Source: an uncultured Bacilli bacterium
GTDB lineage: Bacteria; Bacillota_I; Bacilli_A; RF39; UBA660
NCBI GenBank assembly: GCA_947589275.1
Contig: CANQAQ010000006.1
Span: forward strand, 1-36,729
Length of the DNA: 36,729 nt
Reading direction: 5' to 3'
Part shown: positions 9,210 to 18,443 of the stretch, in pieces
Numbering within the stretch: the first letter of the stretch is position 1
How the letters are laid out: the number at the start of each line of letters is the position of its first letter
Translations under genes and position numbers: made by a program
The notes under the pieces: generated by a model
What the model saw: only the letters and a program-made list of their open reading frames with translations
Databases searched by the model: none
What the model was told of the DNA's origin: nothing

Positions 9210-10334
9210 TTATTTTAGTTCTTTAAGATATCTCATAAAATTTTCTTTATTTTCTAATGCTGTAGTCGTTGGTCTTCCAAGATTACTTCTTGAGCCAATA
9301 GACGATTTTATTTCAATAAATGTAAGTACTTTGCTTTCTTTTGCTTTATATAATATTTTATCTAATTCGTTAAAATCTTCAACTTTATACACTTTTATGT
9401 ATCCGCAAGATTTTGCTATTTTGCATAAATCTATATTACCTAATACTGTGGGCATCCCACCAACTGTTTCATGAGATCCATTATTAATTACTATATGAAC
9501 TAAATTTCTAGGTTTATTATTTCCAATAACCGCCATAGAACCCATATGCATTAATACTGCTCCATCACCATCAATACACCATATTTTTGTTTTTGGCTTA
9601 TTAAGGGCAACTCCCAAAGCAATTGATGATGAATGACCCATTGAGCCTACTGTTAAAAAATCATATTTATGATTTTTATTTTTTTCTTCACGATATTCAA
9701 ATAACTCTCGAGATGCTTTCCCAGTTGTTGATATGATAGGGTCATCAGCACTAACATCAGCAATATGTTTAATTATATCTTCTCTTTTCATCTCATTTGA
9801 ATTTTCATATTTTACCTCTTTATCATATTCAAGAGATCCCTTTTTGATTACAAATGCAACATTTTTTCCATCTTTCAATATTTTATTAAAATTTTTCATA
9901 GCAATTTTTAACTCATTAGTTGTTGTATTTTTATCAACAATGAAATAACTAATATTCATAACTTCTAAAAGATTAAGGGTTATTTCCCCTTGATATATAT
10001 GTTGTGGTTCATCATGAACTCCAGGTTCCCCTCTCCATCCAATTACAAAAATCATAGGTATTTTATATACTTTTTCATTTAATAAAGAAGCAACAGGATT
10101 TATTATATTACCTTCACCACTATTTTGCATATAAACAACAGGGATTTTTCCAGTTGCCAAATGATATCCAGTAGCTAATCCTACACAATTTCCTTCATTT
10201 GCAGCAATAATATGATGTTTTTTATTAATACCATATGTATTCATTAAATAATCACAAAGTGGTTTTAATTGCGAATCTGGAACACCTGTATAAAAATCTT
10301 TATTTATTATTTTAACAAAATCTATAACTTTCAA
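9210..10334 (-). CDS. Phosphonopyruvate decarboxylase
   Basis: TGVPDSQLKPL, EGNCVGLATGYHLATGK, QNSGEGNIINP, IDGDGAVLMHMGSMA, NNGSHETVGGMPT: TPP-dependent phosphonopyruvate decarboxylase signatures. Confidence 0.93.
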   Translation of the reverse strand: MKVIDFVKIINKDFYTGVPDSQLKPLCDYLMNTYGINKKHHIIAANEGNCVGLATGYHLATGKIPVVYMQNSGEGNIINPVASLLNEKVYKIPMIFVIGWRGEPGVHDEPQHIYQGEITLNLLEVMNISYFIVDKNTTTNELKIAMKNFNKILKDGKNVAFVIKKGSLEYDKEVKYENSNEMKREDIIKHIADVSADDPIISTTGKASRELFEYREEKNKNHKYDFLTVGSMGHSSSIALGVALNKPKTKIWCIDGDGAVLMHMGSMAVIGNNKPRNLVHIVINNGSHETVGGMPTVLGNIDLCKIAKSCGYIKVYKVEDFNELDKILYKAKESKVLTFIEIKSSIGSRSNLGRPTTTALENKENFMRYLKELK

Positions 10335-10335
10335 A

Positions 10336-11451
10336 TTATTTCCTTCTTTCTATTTCATTAAATAATCTTGTATATATTAGACGTATATCATTTTCTTCTA
10401 ATTTTATAGGATTATTTTTCAATCTAGTTAAATTAACAGAATTTGTTAATTCATCTAAATCACCAATACTTATATTAACTTTATAAAAATCTAGTTTATC
10501 AAGAAAGTTTCGCATAAAGTTTTTTAATTCATACATATTATCACATTTTAAAATTTTTTGTATTTCTATAAAAGTATCTTTTAAATATTTTTCGCCACGA
10601 TTATCAATGCATTTATCTATATTATCAATCATAAATGGCAATAATTCTGAATTAATAAGCGCTGCTGCATGACCATGTGGTATATTATATAAACTCGTTA
10701 ACTTATAACACATTGCATGACCCGCTGTAGTTTGTGTAATATTTATTGCTTTCCCAGCCAAATTTGATGCCTTAAGCATTTGTTTATAAGTACTTTCATC
10801 ATTTAATAAATACCCATCTATATTATCCAAAATTATCTCTAATGCTTCTTTAGCATATTTTTTACTTTTATTATCAGAATTTACAGACCATATAGACTCA
10901 ATACAATGACTAAATGCATCTAAAACTGTTGTTTTTTTAACATTAGTTGGCAATTTTTGTAAAAAACTTATATCAAATAATACAATCTCTGGTATTAAAT
11001 AATCACTAGTTACTGATTGTTTATTTCCTTCATAATATATTACAGAATATTTAGTAGATTCACTACCTGTCCCAGCAGTTGTTGGAACAGCGCAAAGAAT
11101 TATATCATTTTTTTTAATTTCTTGTTTTAAGTAATTTATATTATCATTCATCGTTGAAAAAGATCTAATGCACTTAGCAACATCAATTGCACTCCCTCCA
11201 CCTATTGCTAATATAAATTTGCTTTTACTATCTTTAAATTTTTTTATACCATCAACTACTTCTTCATATGTTGGATTTGGATGATAACCAGAAAATATAG
11301 AAATATTTATATTTTGTTTTTCTAAAAATTTAATTATATATGGTTTTTCTTTAAAATGAAAAGCCACTACAAAAATATTATCTATTCTATTATTTTCAAA
11401 ATAATTTTCTAATTGTTTATAATTTTTTTCTTCCGATAAAATAATTTCCAT
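10336..11451 (-). CDS. Iron-containing alcohol dehydrogenase, probable phosphonoacetaldehyde reductase
   Basis: ILAIGGGSAIDVAK, PTTAGTGSESTKYSV, DAFSHCIES, NIPHGHAAAL; substrate inferred from position between PEP mutase and PnPy decarboxylase genes. Confidence 0.82.
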   Translation of the reverse strand: MEIILSEEKNYKQLENYFENNRIDNIFVVAFHFKEKPYIIKFLEKQNINISIFSGYHPNPTYEEVVDGIKKFKDSKSKFILAIGGGSAIDVAKCIRSFSTMNDNINYLKQEIKKNDIILCAVPTTAGTGSESTKYSVIYYEGNKQSVTSDYLIPEIVLFDISFLQKLPTNVKKTTVLDAFSHCIESIWSVNSDNKSKKYAKEALEIILDNIDGYLLNDESTYKQMLKASNLAGKAINITQTTAGHAMCYKLTSLYNIPHGHAAALINSELLPFMIDNIDKCIDNRGEKYLKDTFIEIQKILKCDNMYELKNFMRNFLDKLDFYKVNISIGDLDELTNSVNLTRLKNNPIKLEENDIRLIYTRLFNEIERRK

Positions 11452-11459
11452 AAAACCAC

Positions 11460-12767
11460 CTAATAATCCTCTGGTATTAATGTAATAATATCTTTAATTG
11501 AAATGCAAATATCATCTACTTCCTTAGCTCTATGATTTTGTAATATTGATTTAGCAACATTTTGCATTGCTGGAAAAGCGGCTCTAATCAATTGATTTGC
11601 ATAAATCACAATATTTACCCCATGTTTTTTAAATTCTTCTTCAGTTACACTATTAAATGAAGTTGGAACAACAACAATTGGTGTTATCTTATTTTCACTT
11701 CTAAATTTATCAACAAAATCAAAAATCTCATCTGGTTCTTTTTTCCTACTATGAATCATTATGGCATCAGCACCTGCTTTTACGTATGCACGTGCCCTCT
11801 TTAATGCATCTTCCAAACCTACTTCTAATATTAGACTTTCAATCCTTGCACAAATCATAAAATCTTTGCTTTTTTGTGCAAGTTTACCTGCTTTTATTTT
11901 TTCACAAAAATTTTCTATATCATCTTGAGTTTGCTCTACTTCTGTACCAAATAAAGAATTTTTCTTAAGCCCAATTTTATCTTCAATAATAACCATTGAA
12001 ACTCCCATTCTCTCAAGAGTCCTAACTGTATATACAAAATGTTCTTTGAGACCACCTGTATCACCATCAAATATTATTGGTTTAGTTGTAACTTCCATAA
12101 TATCATCAATAGTTCTAAATCTTGATGTCATATCAACAAGTTCAATATCTGGTTTTCCTTTTTCTGTAGAGTCACATAATGAACTTACCCACATAGCATC
12201 AAATTGTTTTAATCCTCCATGTTCTTCATTTATCGTTGTTTTTTCAACAATTAATCCTGTAAGACCACTATGTGCTTCCATAACAGTTATTAATCCCTTC
12301 ATATCAAGAACTTTTCTCAATCTCTGACATCTTATATTTGGTAATGACAATTCTCTTCGCATCATATCATCAATATCTTTATATTTTTGGTCCTTTGAAT
12401 AAGGATATTCAACAAGTTGTCCACCATAAGAAGAAATTATTTCTATTACTTCTTCTCTAATTGGTTTTTGATAACCACTTTTCCAATTGTCACCATGAAC
12501 TACATAATCGGGTTTATAAATTTCAAGATTTTTCTTGTAACTTAATTCTTTCTGTTCAACAACTTTATAAACACCATCTAAATTTTGATAAAGTATTTTT
12601 CTTTCTTCATAAGGAACCAAAGGAAATCTCTTATAACTACTAACTGCTTCATCAGATAATACACCTATTATTAACTTACCTAATTTCTTTGCTTTATTAA
12701 TTATTGATATATGTCCACCATGTATGACATCTGTTGACATACACATATAAACTATTTTTTCTTTCAT
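11460..12767 (-). CDS. Bifunctional cytidylyltransferase-like / phosphoenolpyruvate phosphomutase
   Basis: N-term nucleotidyltransferase with HGGH (MSTDVIHGGHISIINKAKKLG); C-term PEP mutase with EDKIGLKKNSLFG (EDKxxxKxNS) and DGDTGG. Start set at ATG 12767. Confidence 0.93.
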   Translation of the reverse strand: MKEKIVYMCMSTDVIHGGHISIINKAKKLGKLIIGVLSDEAVSSYKRFPLVPYEERKILYQNLDGVYKVVEQKELSYKKNLEIYKPDYVVHGDNWKSGYQKPIREEVIEIISSYGGQLVEYPYSKDQKYKDIDDMMRRELSLPNIRCQRLRKVLDMKGLITVMEAHSGLTGLIVEKTTINEEHGGLKQFDAMWVSSLCDSTEKGKPDIELVDMTSRFRTIDDIMEVTTKPIIFDGDTGGLKEHFVYTVRTLERMGVSMVIIEDKIGLKKNSLFGTEVEQTQDDIENFCEKIKAGKLAQKSKDFMICARIESLILEVGLEDALKRARAYVKAGADAIMIHSRKKEPDEIFDFVDKFRSENKITPIVVVPTSFNSVTEEEFKKHGVNIVIYANQLIRAAFPAMQNVAKSILQNHRAKEVDDICISIKDIITLIPEDY

Positions 12768-12791
12768 CTTCTTCACCTTCTACTTAATTTT

Positions 12792-13508
12792 TTACCTATT
12801 ACACTTTTTTATTATTTTAGAAACAACTTTCAAATCTTCTAAACTATCTATTTCATTACATAATTTATCTTTAACGTCAACTGGCATTAATGTAATATCA
12901 TTAGTTATAATATTTAAAGCATCCTCTGCATAGCAATTAGTTATTCCCTTTTTGCAAAATACCTCAATTGATTTCATCCATTTAGAAAAATCTTCTTTAT
13001 TAAATTTATAAAGAGGTTGTGCTGCCATTGCATTTTCAAAAAATTCAATACCTACCTTTTTTATTTGACCATTATTAATTACTGCTTTAAAATCCTTTTC
13101 AGGTAGAGTAAGTGTACTACTTACAACCATCACGCTATTATTAAATTGTAATACATTCTTTAAAACTTCATTATCAAATACTAAATCTCCATGCATTAGC
13201 ACTATATCATCATCTAAATAATTCTTTGCTAAATACATAGAATATATATAATTAGTACTATCATATATTGGGTTTTTTACAAATTTAAAATTAATTGGAA
13301 GATTAAGTCTATAACAGTAATCAATTAGAATTTTTTCAAATGGTCCGGTAGTCATAACAACTTCAGTTATACCATTGTCACTCAATAATTTTAATTGTCT
13401 ACTTAATATAGTATCAATTTCAGTTATTTCAGTCATACATTTTGGATGTTCTTTTGTAATATCGCCCATTCTTTTTCCAACACCAGAATTAAGTATTAAT
13501 GCTTTCAT
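12792..13508 (-). CDS. MobA/LicC/PntC-like nucleotidyltransferase
   Basis: MKALILNSGVGKRMGDITKEHPKCM (GxGxRM...PK), LMHGDLVFD; strong SD AAAGGAGG. Confidence 0.82.
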   Translation of the reverse strand: MKALILNSGVGKRMGDITKEHPKCMTEITEIDTILSRQLKLLSDNGITEVVMTTGPFEKILIDYCYRLNLPINFKFVKNPIYDSTNYIYSMYLAKNYLDDDIVLMHGDLVFDNEVLKNVLQFNNSVMVVSSTLTLPEKDFKAVINNGQIKKVGIEFFENAMAAQPLYKFNKEDFSKWMKSIEVFCKKGITNCYAEDALNIITNDITLMPVDVKDKLCNEIDSLEDLKVVSKIIKKCNR

Positions 13509-13651
13509 AAATAACCTCCTTTTAATATTTTACGTTATTTTAAAATTAATGTAAATAAATATATTTTATTTTTGGGAAAAATTGATAATAAAATATTATA
13601 ATATTATAAATATAATCAATAATGAACTTATTAAAATATTTAAACTACAAA

Positions 13652-13688
13652 ATAAAAAACTTCATCATTTTATGAATAATGATGGAGT
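13652..13688 (-). terminator. Rho-independent terminator after the acyltransferase-3 gene
   Basis: acttcatcatt / aatgatggagt arms around an 8-nt loop, followed on the minus strand by a TTTTTT tract. Confidence 0.75.
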
Positions 13689-13774
13689 AAATTTGAATTA
13701 TATTATATTTTCTTAAAAATTAACTTGAAGAAAATGTCTATTTATTTACTTACAATATAATCTTTAAATCATTA

Positions 13775-14885
13775 CTATATAAGTAACTTTTTATTTTTTC
13801 TTGATGATATAATTTTATTTTTAATAAGATTATATATATAACTACTAAATATACATATAATAAATAATACAATTCCTAATGGAAAATTAAAATTTTTCGT
13901 GATATTTAATTTTGTTGCAGTAAAAATTATCAAATTTGATAGTACTAAATATGACAAAGTATTTGCACCAATTTTTGAGATAAAATATAAAATTTTATTA
14001 TTTGATAACTTGTTATAAATATATTTACTGGATAAATAATAAACATAGATAATTAAGTAATTACCGCAAACCCAAAAAATTGAAGGATAAAACTCACTTG
14101 GAAAATTATTTGTTATAATATAATATAGTATAAAAGATATAGTTCCTATTAATGAAATAGAAAATATCTTTTTATTAAAATTAATATTATTTTTAGCAAA
14201 ATACATGCCAAATAGAAAAAGACTAAAATATTGAACTATAGGAAAACATGAAAAACCACTCATACTATAAAATACTCCAATTAATCCATAATTTATTTTT
14301 GGAATATTTGTGAATGTCAATAAAAGAGAAACAAGTGATAAAAGTAGTAGTTTTTTATTATCAAGTTTTCTAAAATTATCCTTAAAAATAAATAAAATTA
14401 AATATATAAATGCAAAACTTAATAAAAACTCATTATAACCTCTTACATTAACAAATAACAAAATTTTCACTGCTTCTTTTATACAAAAATTATTATCTAT
14501 TAAAAATAAATATGCTAATCCTGAAATATAATATGCAATTAATGTTTTAAAAAAGTTACTCAACATTTTTCTTCTAAAAGTATTTTTATCTAAATTTCTA
14601 TTAATATAAGATATATAGCAAACATATCCAAAACAAAACATAAAACCAGAAAATGTTGTTAAATTCGCATATACACTTAAAGCGTTAGTAAGTTTGATTT
14701 TTGGAAAAAAATTATATACATGACTTAAAACCATTACCAAAACTAGTATACCCTTCATTATATCAATAGATAAATCCCTATTAGTTTCATTATTTTTATT
14801 TGATATTTTTATAATTGAATTATTTAAAAGACTAGAATAATTTCTAGAATACCCCCCCCCCGAGCGTACGTTTGTTATTAATCAT
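13775..14885 (-). pseudogene. Acyltransferase family 3 (OatA/NeuO-like), frameshifted at a G10 tract; probable contingency gene
   Basis: ORF 13775..14758 lacks its N-terminus and a good SD. ATG at 14885 has AGGAG and opens MINNKRTLGGG..., then hits TAG after G10. With 9 or 12 G it reads ...NNETNRDLSIDIMKGILVLVMVLSHVYN, a typical acyltransferase-3 N-terminus. Confidence 0.85.
14852..14861 (-). repeat. Mononucleotide G10 tract (C10 on + strand) inside the acyltransferase-3 reading frame
   Basis: Counted directly: a, then 10 c, then gagcgtacg. Confidence 0.9.
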
Positions 14886-14923
14886 AGTTTTCTCCTTTTT
14901 TTAAATATAAGACTGTTTAGATC

Positions 14924-15592
14924 TTATTTTGCACCTGTTTTATAAATAACGGCTTTTATTGTATAGATTATACATTTAATATCAATTTTAAATCCTATAT
15001 TTTTTACATAATAATATTCTAATTTTAATCTCTCATCATAATCTATATTTGATCTTCCATTACATGCCCACCATCCAGTTATGCCAGGTCTAACACTTTC
15101 ATATATTTTATGATTTCCATTATGTGCATCAAGTTCGCCTTCCACTAAAGGTCTTGGCCCAATTAATGACATATCTCCTTTTAATACATTAATAAATTGT
15201 GGAAATTCATCCAAGGATGTTTTCCTTAATATATTTCCAATTTTTGTTATTCTAGGATCATTATGTAATTTTTGATTTTCATCCCATTCTTTTTTGTATT
15301 TTTTATTTTTTAATAATTCTTTTAAAACTTCCTCAGCATTATATACCATTGTTCTAAATTTATATATGTATATAATTTTTCCGTTTTTTCCTATTCTCTT
15401 TTGCTTAAAAAATATTGAATTAAAATCACCAGTTATTATATAACATATTTTAACTATTATTATTAATGGTACTAAAAATATAAAACCAATTATTGAACAA
15501 AATATATCGAAAATTCTTTTTGATGTGAAAAAAAATAATTCGCTTACAGAAATATTTTTAGATTCATTCATAACTAAAACTTCTTCTTCCAT
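14924..15592 (-). CDS. Undecaprenyl-phosphate sugar phosphotransferase (initiating transferase)
   Basis: KRIFDIFCSIIGF, YKFRTMVYNAEEV, LRKTSLDEFPQFINVLKGDMSLIGPRPLVEGE, RPGITGWWACNGRS. Start set at ATG 15592, which follows GAGGGGAG. Confidence 0.93.
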   Translation of the reverse strand: MEEEVLVMNESKNISVSELFFFTSKRIFDIFCSIIGFIFLVPLIIIVKICYIITGDFNSIFFKQKRIGKNGKIIYIYKFRTMVYNAEEVLKELLKNKKYKKEWDENQKLHNDPRITKIGNILRKTSLDEFPQFINVLKGDMSLIGPRPLVEGELDAHNGNHKIYESVRPGITGWWACNGRSNIDYDERLKLEYYYVKNIGFKIDIKCIIYTIKAVIYKTGAK

Positions 15593-15623
15593 ATTACTAA
15601 CTCCCCTCAAATTCTGAGTTTAT

Positions 15624-15652
15624 ATTATATTTAATGTTTTAACTTTTGTCAA
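15624..15652 (-). promoter_or_regulatory. Consensus sigma-A promoter of the polysaccharide locus
   Basis: Minus strand TTGACA (15652-15647) - 17 nt - TATAAT (15629-15624), just upstream of the initiating transferase. Confidence 0.85.
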
Positions 15653-15772
15653 TTATTTTTAAAAATTGCCAAAAATTGTCTATTTTCATAGTACTTTATA
15701 ATATTATCATAATTTTAAACTTAAAACAATAAATTATATATAATTAGCAAATTATTTTATTCTAATTTACAT

Positions 15773-15806
15773 AAAAAAATATAAATTTTAAAATTTATAT
15801 TTTTTT
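15773..15806 (-). terminator. Palindromic terminator overlapping the end of the SpoIVFB-like gene
   Basis: AAAAAAATATAAATTTT/AAAATTTATATTTTTTT perfect palindrome. Confidence 0.6.
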
Positions 15807-16552
15807 AAATATGTACTTTCTGATATATAGTTACCATTATATTTTATTAGATGTTTTTTATTTCTATATAAGTTTTTTATGTTTTTAATTTTTTTATATG
15901 TTTTATAGTTATTTTTATATAGTCTTTTTTCAAGTATAAATCTATTATATATAATTTTTTTATTTTTTATGGAATATATTATTTGAAAAATTAGAAATAT
16001 TATTATTACGTAGTAGCTAGTATCTATTTTATATATTAATATAAATAGTAATAATGTAATTATTGATATTATTATATTTATATTATATGAAAATCTAAAA
16101 TTAAAAAAATTATTATTTATAATATTAAATATTTTGTATCCATCAAGAGGAATTATTGGAAGTAAGTTAAAAATTAAAATTGAAAAGTTATAGTTTTTAA
16201 ATAGTTCAAACATATAATCATTTATTATATAGTTTTTATATAGTATATATATTATTATAAATAGTATTTGTTGAAATATTGGTCCCATTATAGTTATAAT
16301 AAATTCTTCTTTTAGTGGTTTATCAATTATATCATCTAGTATTGTAATACCACCAAATGGATATATATTTATTTTTTTTACGTTCCATTTATATAGATAC
16401 ATAAATATATAGTGTCCAAATTCATGAATTGTTATAAGTAAGAATATTACAGTTATTTCTTTAAATAAACCTGTTATTAAAGATAAAAATATTAATATTA
16501 GTGTATAGTTATTAATTTTTAGTTTATTTAAGAACGTCCTTATAATTAACAT
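15788..16552 (-). CDS. SpoIVFB-like M50 site-2-type metalloprotease
   Basis: ITIHEFGHYIFMYLY (HExxH) and NLLPIIPLDGYKIF (NxxPxxPLDG); polytopic. Confidence 0.88.
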   Translation of the reverse strand: MLIIRTFLNKLKINNYTLILIFLSLITGLFKEITVIFLLITIHEFGHYIFMYLYKWNVKKINIYPFGGITILDDIIDKPLKEEFIITIMGPIFQQILFIIIYILYKNYIINDYMFELFKNYNFSILIFNLLPIIPLDGYKIFNIINNNFFNFRFSYNINIIISIITLLLFILIYKIDTSYYVIIIFLIFQIIYSIKNKKIIYNRFILEKRLYKNNYKTYKKIKNIKNLYRNKKHLIKYNGNYISESTYLKKYKF

Positions 16553-17147
16553 CTACCCCATCCTTTTGAAACATAAGATATAATTCATTATTTTTAGCTT
16601 CACCAACAATCATATTATCTGAGACATAGTCATATAGTTTCATATTTGTTGTAGATAAATTGCCATACCAAGCATCTATTCCATCTGATTGTTGTATTAT
16701 TACTGTTTGACCCATATTTTCTTTTTCACCTGTAAATATAACAATACCACCTTTAATTATCGGAATAGCATAATTTTCTTCTAATGTTAATTTTACTCCT
16801 TTATTATATACTGATAAATTAGTATATTCTAATTTTTCTTTAAATACTTTTTTTTCATTAAATACATTTTGAAATGGTATTACATTACCTATTTTTTCAT
16901 TATAAAATTTTTTTATAGATGCGAATGATAAATTAGAATTATAAACGTATTTATAAATTTTATTTTTTATATCAGTATTTGATTTAATTAGTATAGTAAA
17001 TACTAAAAATAATACTAAAACTAATGAAAATTTTATAAAGAAAGTTTTTATTTTATTTTTGTAGTTATTATCTTTTTTTTCATCATTTGTAGATACATTA
17101 GTTTTTTTATTTTTTATTCTCTTTTTTATATCAGATATCTTGTCCAT
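16524..17147 (-). CDS. SpoIVFA-like membrane protein with degenerate M23/LytM domain
   Basis: Single TM, C-term PIIKGGIVIFTGEKENMGQTVIIQQSDGIDAWYGNLS...VGEAKNNELYLMFQKDGVDVNYKDVL; located directly before the SpoIVFB-like gene. Confidence 0.7.
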   Translation of the reverse strand: MDKISDIKKRIKNKKTNVSTNDEKKDNNYKNKIKTFFIKFSLVLVLFLVFTILIKSNTDIKNKIYKYVYNSNLSFASIKKFYNEKIGNVIPFQNVFNEKKVFKEKLEYTNLSVYNKGVKLTLEENYAIPIIKGGIVIFTGEKENMGQTVIIQQSDGIDAWYGNLSTTNMKLYDYVSDNMIVGEAKNNELYLMFQKDGVDVNYKDVLK

Positions 17148-17179
17148 ATTATTCACCTAGTAATTAATATGAAGTTTGT

Positions 17180-17671
17180 TTATAAAATATTCTTTATTTT
17201 TGTTTTATTTATTATTAAATAAAATAATGCACTATAAATTATGTTTATTATAAAAAAGTGTTTTATTATAAATAATAAATCATGTAAATTATAATTATAG
17301 TAATTAAAAATATTAAAGATTATAAATAGTAATAGATTATATATTATTATTCCTATTACTGATACTATTATTATATTTATAAAATTATATTGATATTTTT
17401 TAAAATAATAATAGATTATAAAAGAATAAATAAAAAACACTATTAAATTTAATATATAAAAATTAGTAAATAAAATATCATATATTATTCCAAGTATAAT
17501 TGATAAACAAAAAAAATCTTTTTTACTATTTTTAAATTCAGGATATATAAAAATTAATGATAAAAATGTAAATAATGGGACTAAGTAAGAATTAGTATTA
17601 ATATATATATTTAATATACTTTCTAGTATTAAACTTATTAAAATAATTAAATATTTAATCATTTTTATCAC
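17180..17671 (-). CDS. mreD: MreD-like rod-shape membrane protein
   Basis: Polytopic about 160 aa protein directly after mreC. Confidence 0.7.
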   Translation of the reverse strand: MIKMIKYLIILISLILESILNIYINTNSYLVPLFTFLSLIFIYPEFKNSKKDFFCLSIILGIIYDILFTNFYILNLIVFFIYSFIIYYYFKKYQYNFINIIIVSVIGIIIYNLLLFIIFNIFNYYNYNLHDLLFIIKHFFIINIIYSALFYLIINKTKIKNIL

Positions 17672-18443
17672 CTATTATTATAGTAATAATATTTAAATTA
17701 TTAAAATCAGATGCTGGAGTTATTTTTATTATATTTGATATACCATATGTATCTTTTTTAATATCATTTATACTACCAATTAATAAACCCTTAGAAAAAG
17801 AATCACTTAAACCAGATGTTACTACATTAATACCTTTTATTTTATTTATATCAAAATCACCTATTACATTTTTTAAATATAATTCATTATTTTCTATATC
17901 ATATCCACTTATTAAACCATAATAAGGTTTATCTTCAATATAAAATAATGCAGAAATATAATCATTATCACTTTTATTTGTTAAAAGTTTAATATCACTT
18001 GTAGTATTATTTACTTTTATTACTTTACCAATTAAACCATTATAATTAATAGCTGCATATCCTTCTTTTATTCCATCTTTTTTACCCTTATCAATAGTTA
18101 TAATATTATACCAATATACTGTACTTCTTTTTATTATAGTAGCATTTTTTAATACTTTATCACTTAAAGTATTATTTAAATCAAGGGTTTTCTTTAAATT
18201 TTCAATTTCTTTTTCATAATCTTTATTGATTTCACTTATTAAATTTGAATTATCATTATTATTAACTATTCTAATTCTATATATAATTGAGCTAGCATCT
18301 TTTATTATTTTAAATAAGAAATTATTATTTCTATCATCACTAATAAAATAAAATAACCCCATATATAAAAGAATAATTAATATAATACATGTTATTATTC
18401 TTTGATAAAATTTTTTCTTATTTTTTTTATTTAATTTTCTCAC
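17655..18443 (-). CDS. mreC: Rod-shape protein MreC
   Basis: TM, coiled coil, then TIIKRSTVYWYNIITIDKGKKDGIKEGYAAINYNGLIGKVIKVNNTTSDIKLLTN. Confidence 0.88.
   Translation of the reverse strand: MRKLNKKNKKKFYQRIITCIILIILLYMGLFYFISDDRNNNFLFKIIKDASSIIYRIRIVNNNDNSNLISEINKDYEKEIENLKKTLDLNNTLSDKVLKNATIIKRSTVYWYNIITIDKGKKDGIKEGYAAINYNGLIGKVIKVNNTTSDIKLLTNKSDNDYISALFYIEDKPYYGLISGYDIENNELYLKNVIGDFDINKIKGINVVTSGLSDSFSKGLLIGSINDIKKDTYGISNIIKITPASDFNNLNIITIIIGDKND

Noticed and set aside
9733-9948. Plus-strand ORF inside the phosphonopyruvate decarboxylase gene
   Set aside because: Fully antisense to a clearly conserved enzyme.
12046-12643. Two plus-strand ORFs (12046..12327, 12461..12643) inside the PEP mutase gene
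   Set aside because: Antisense shadows of a high-confidence gene.
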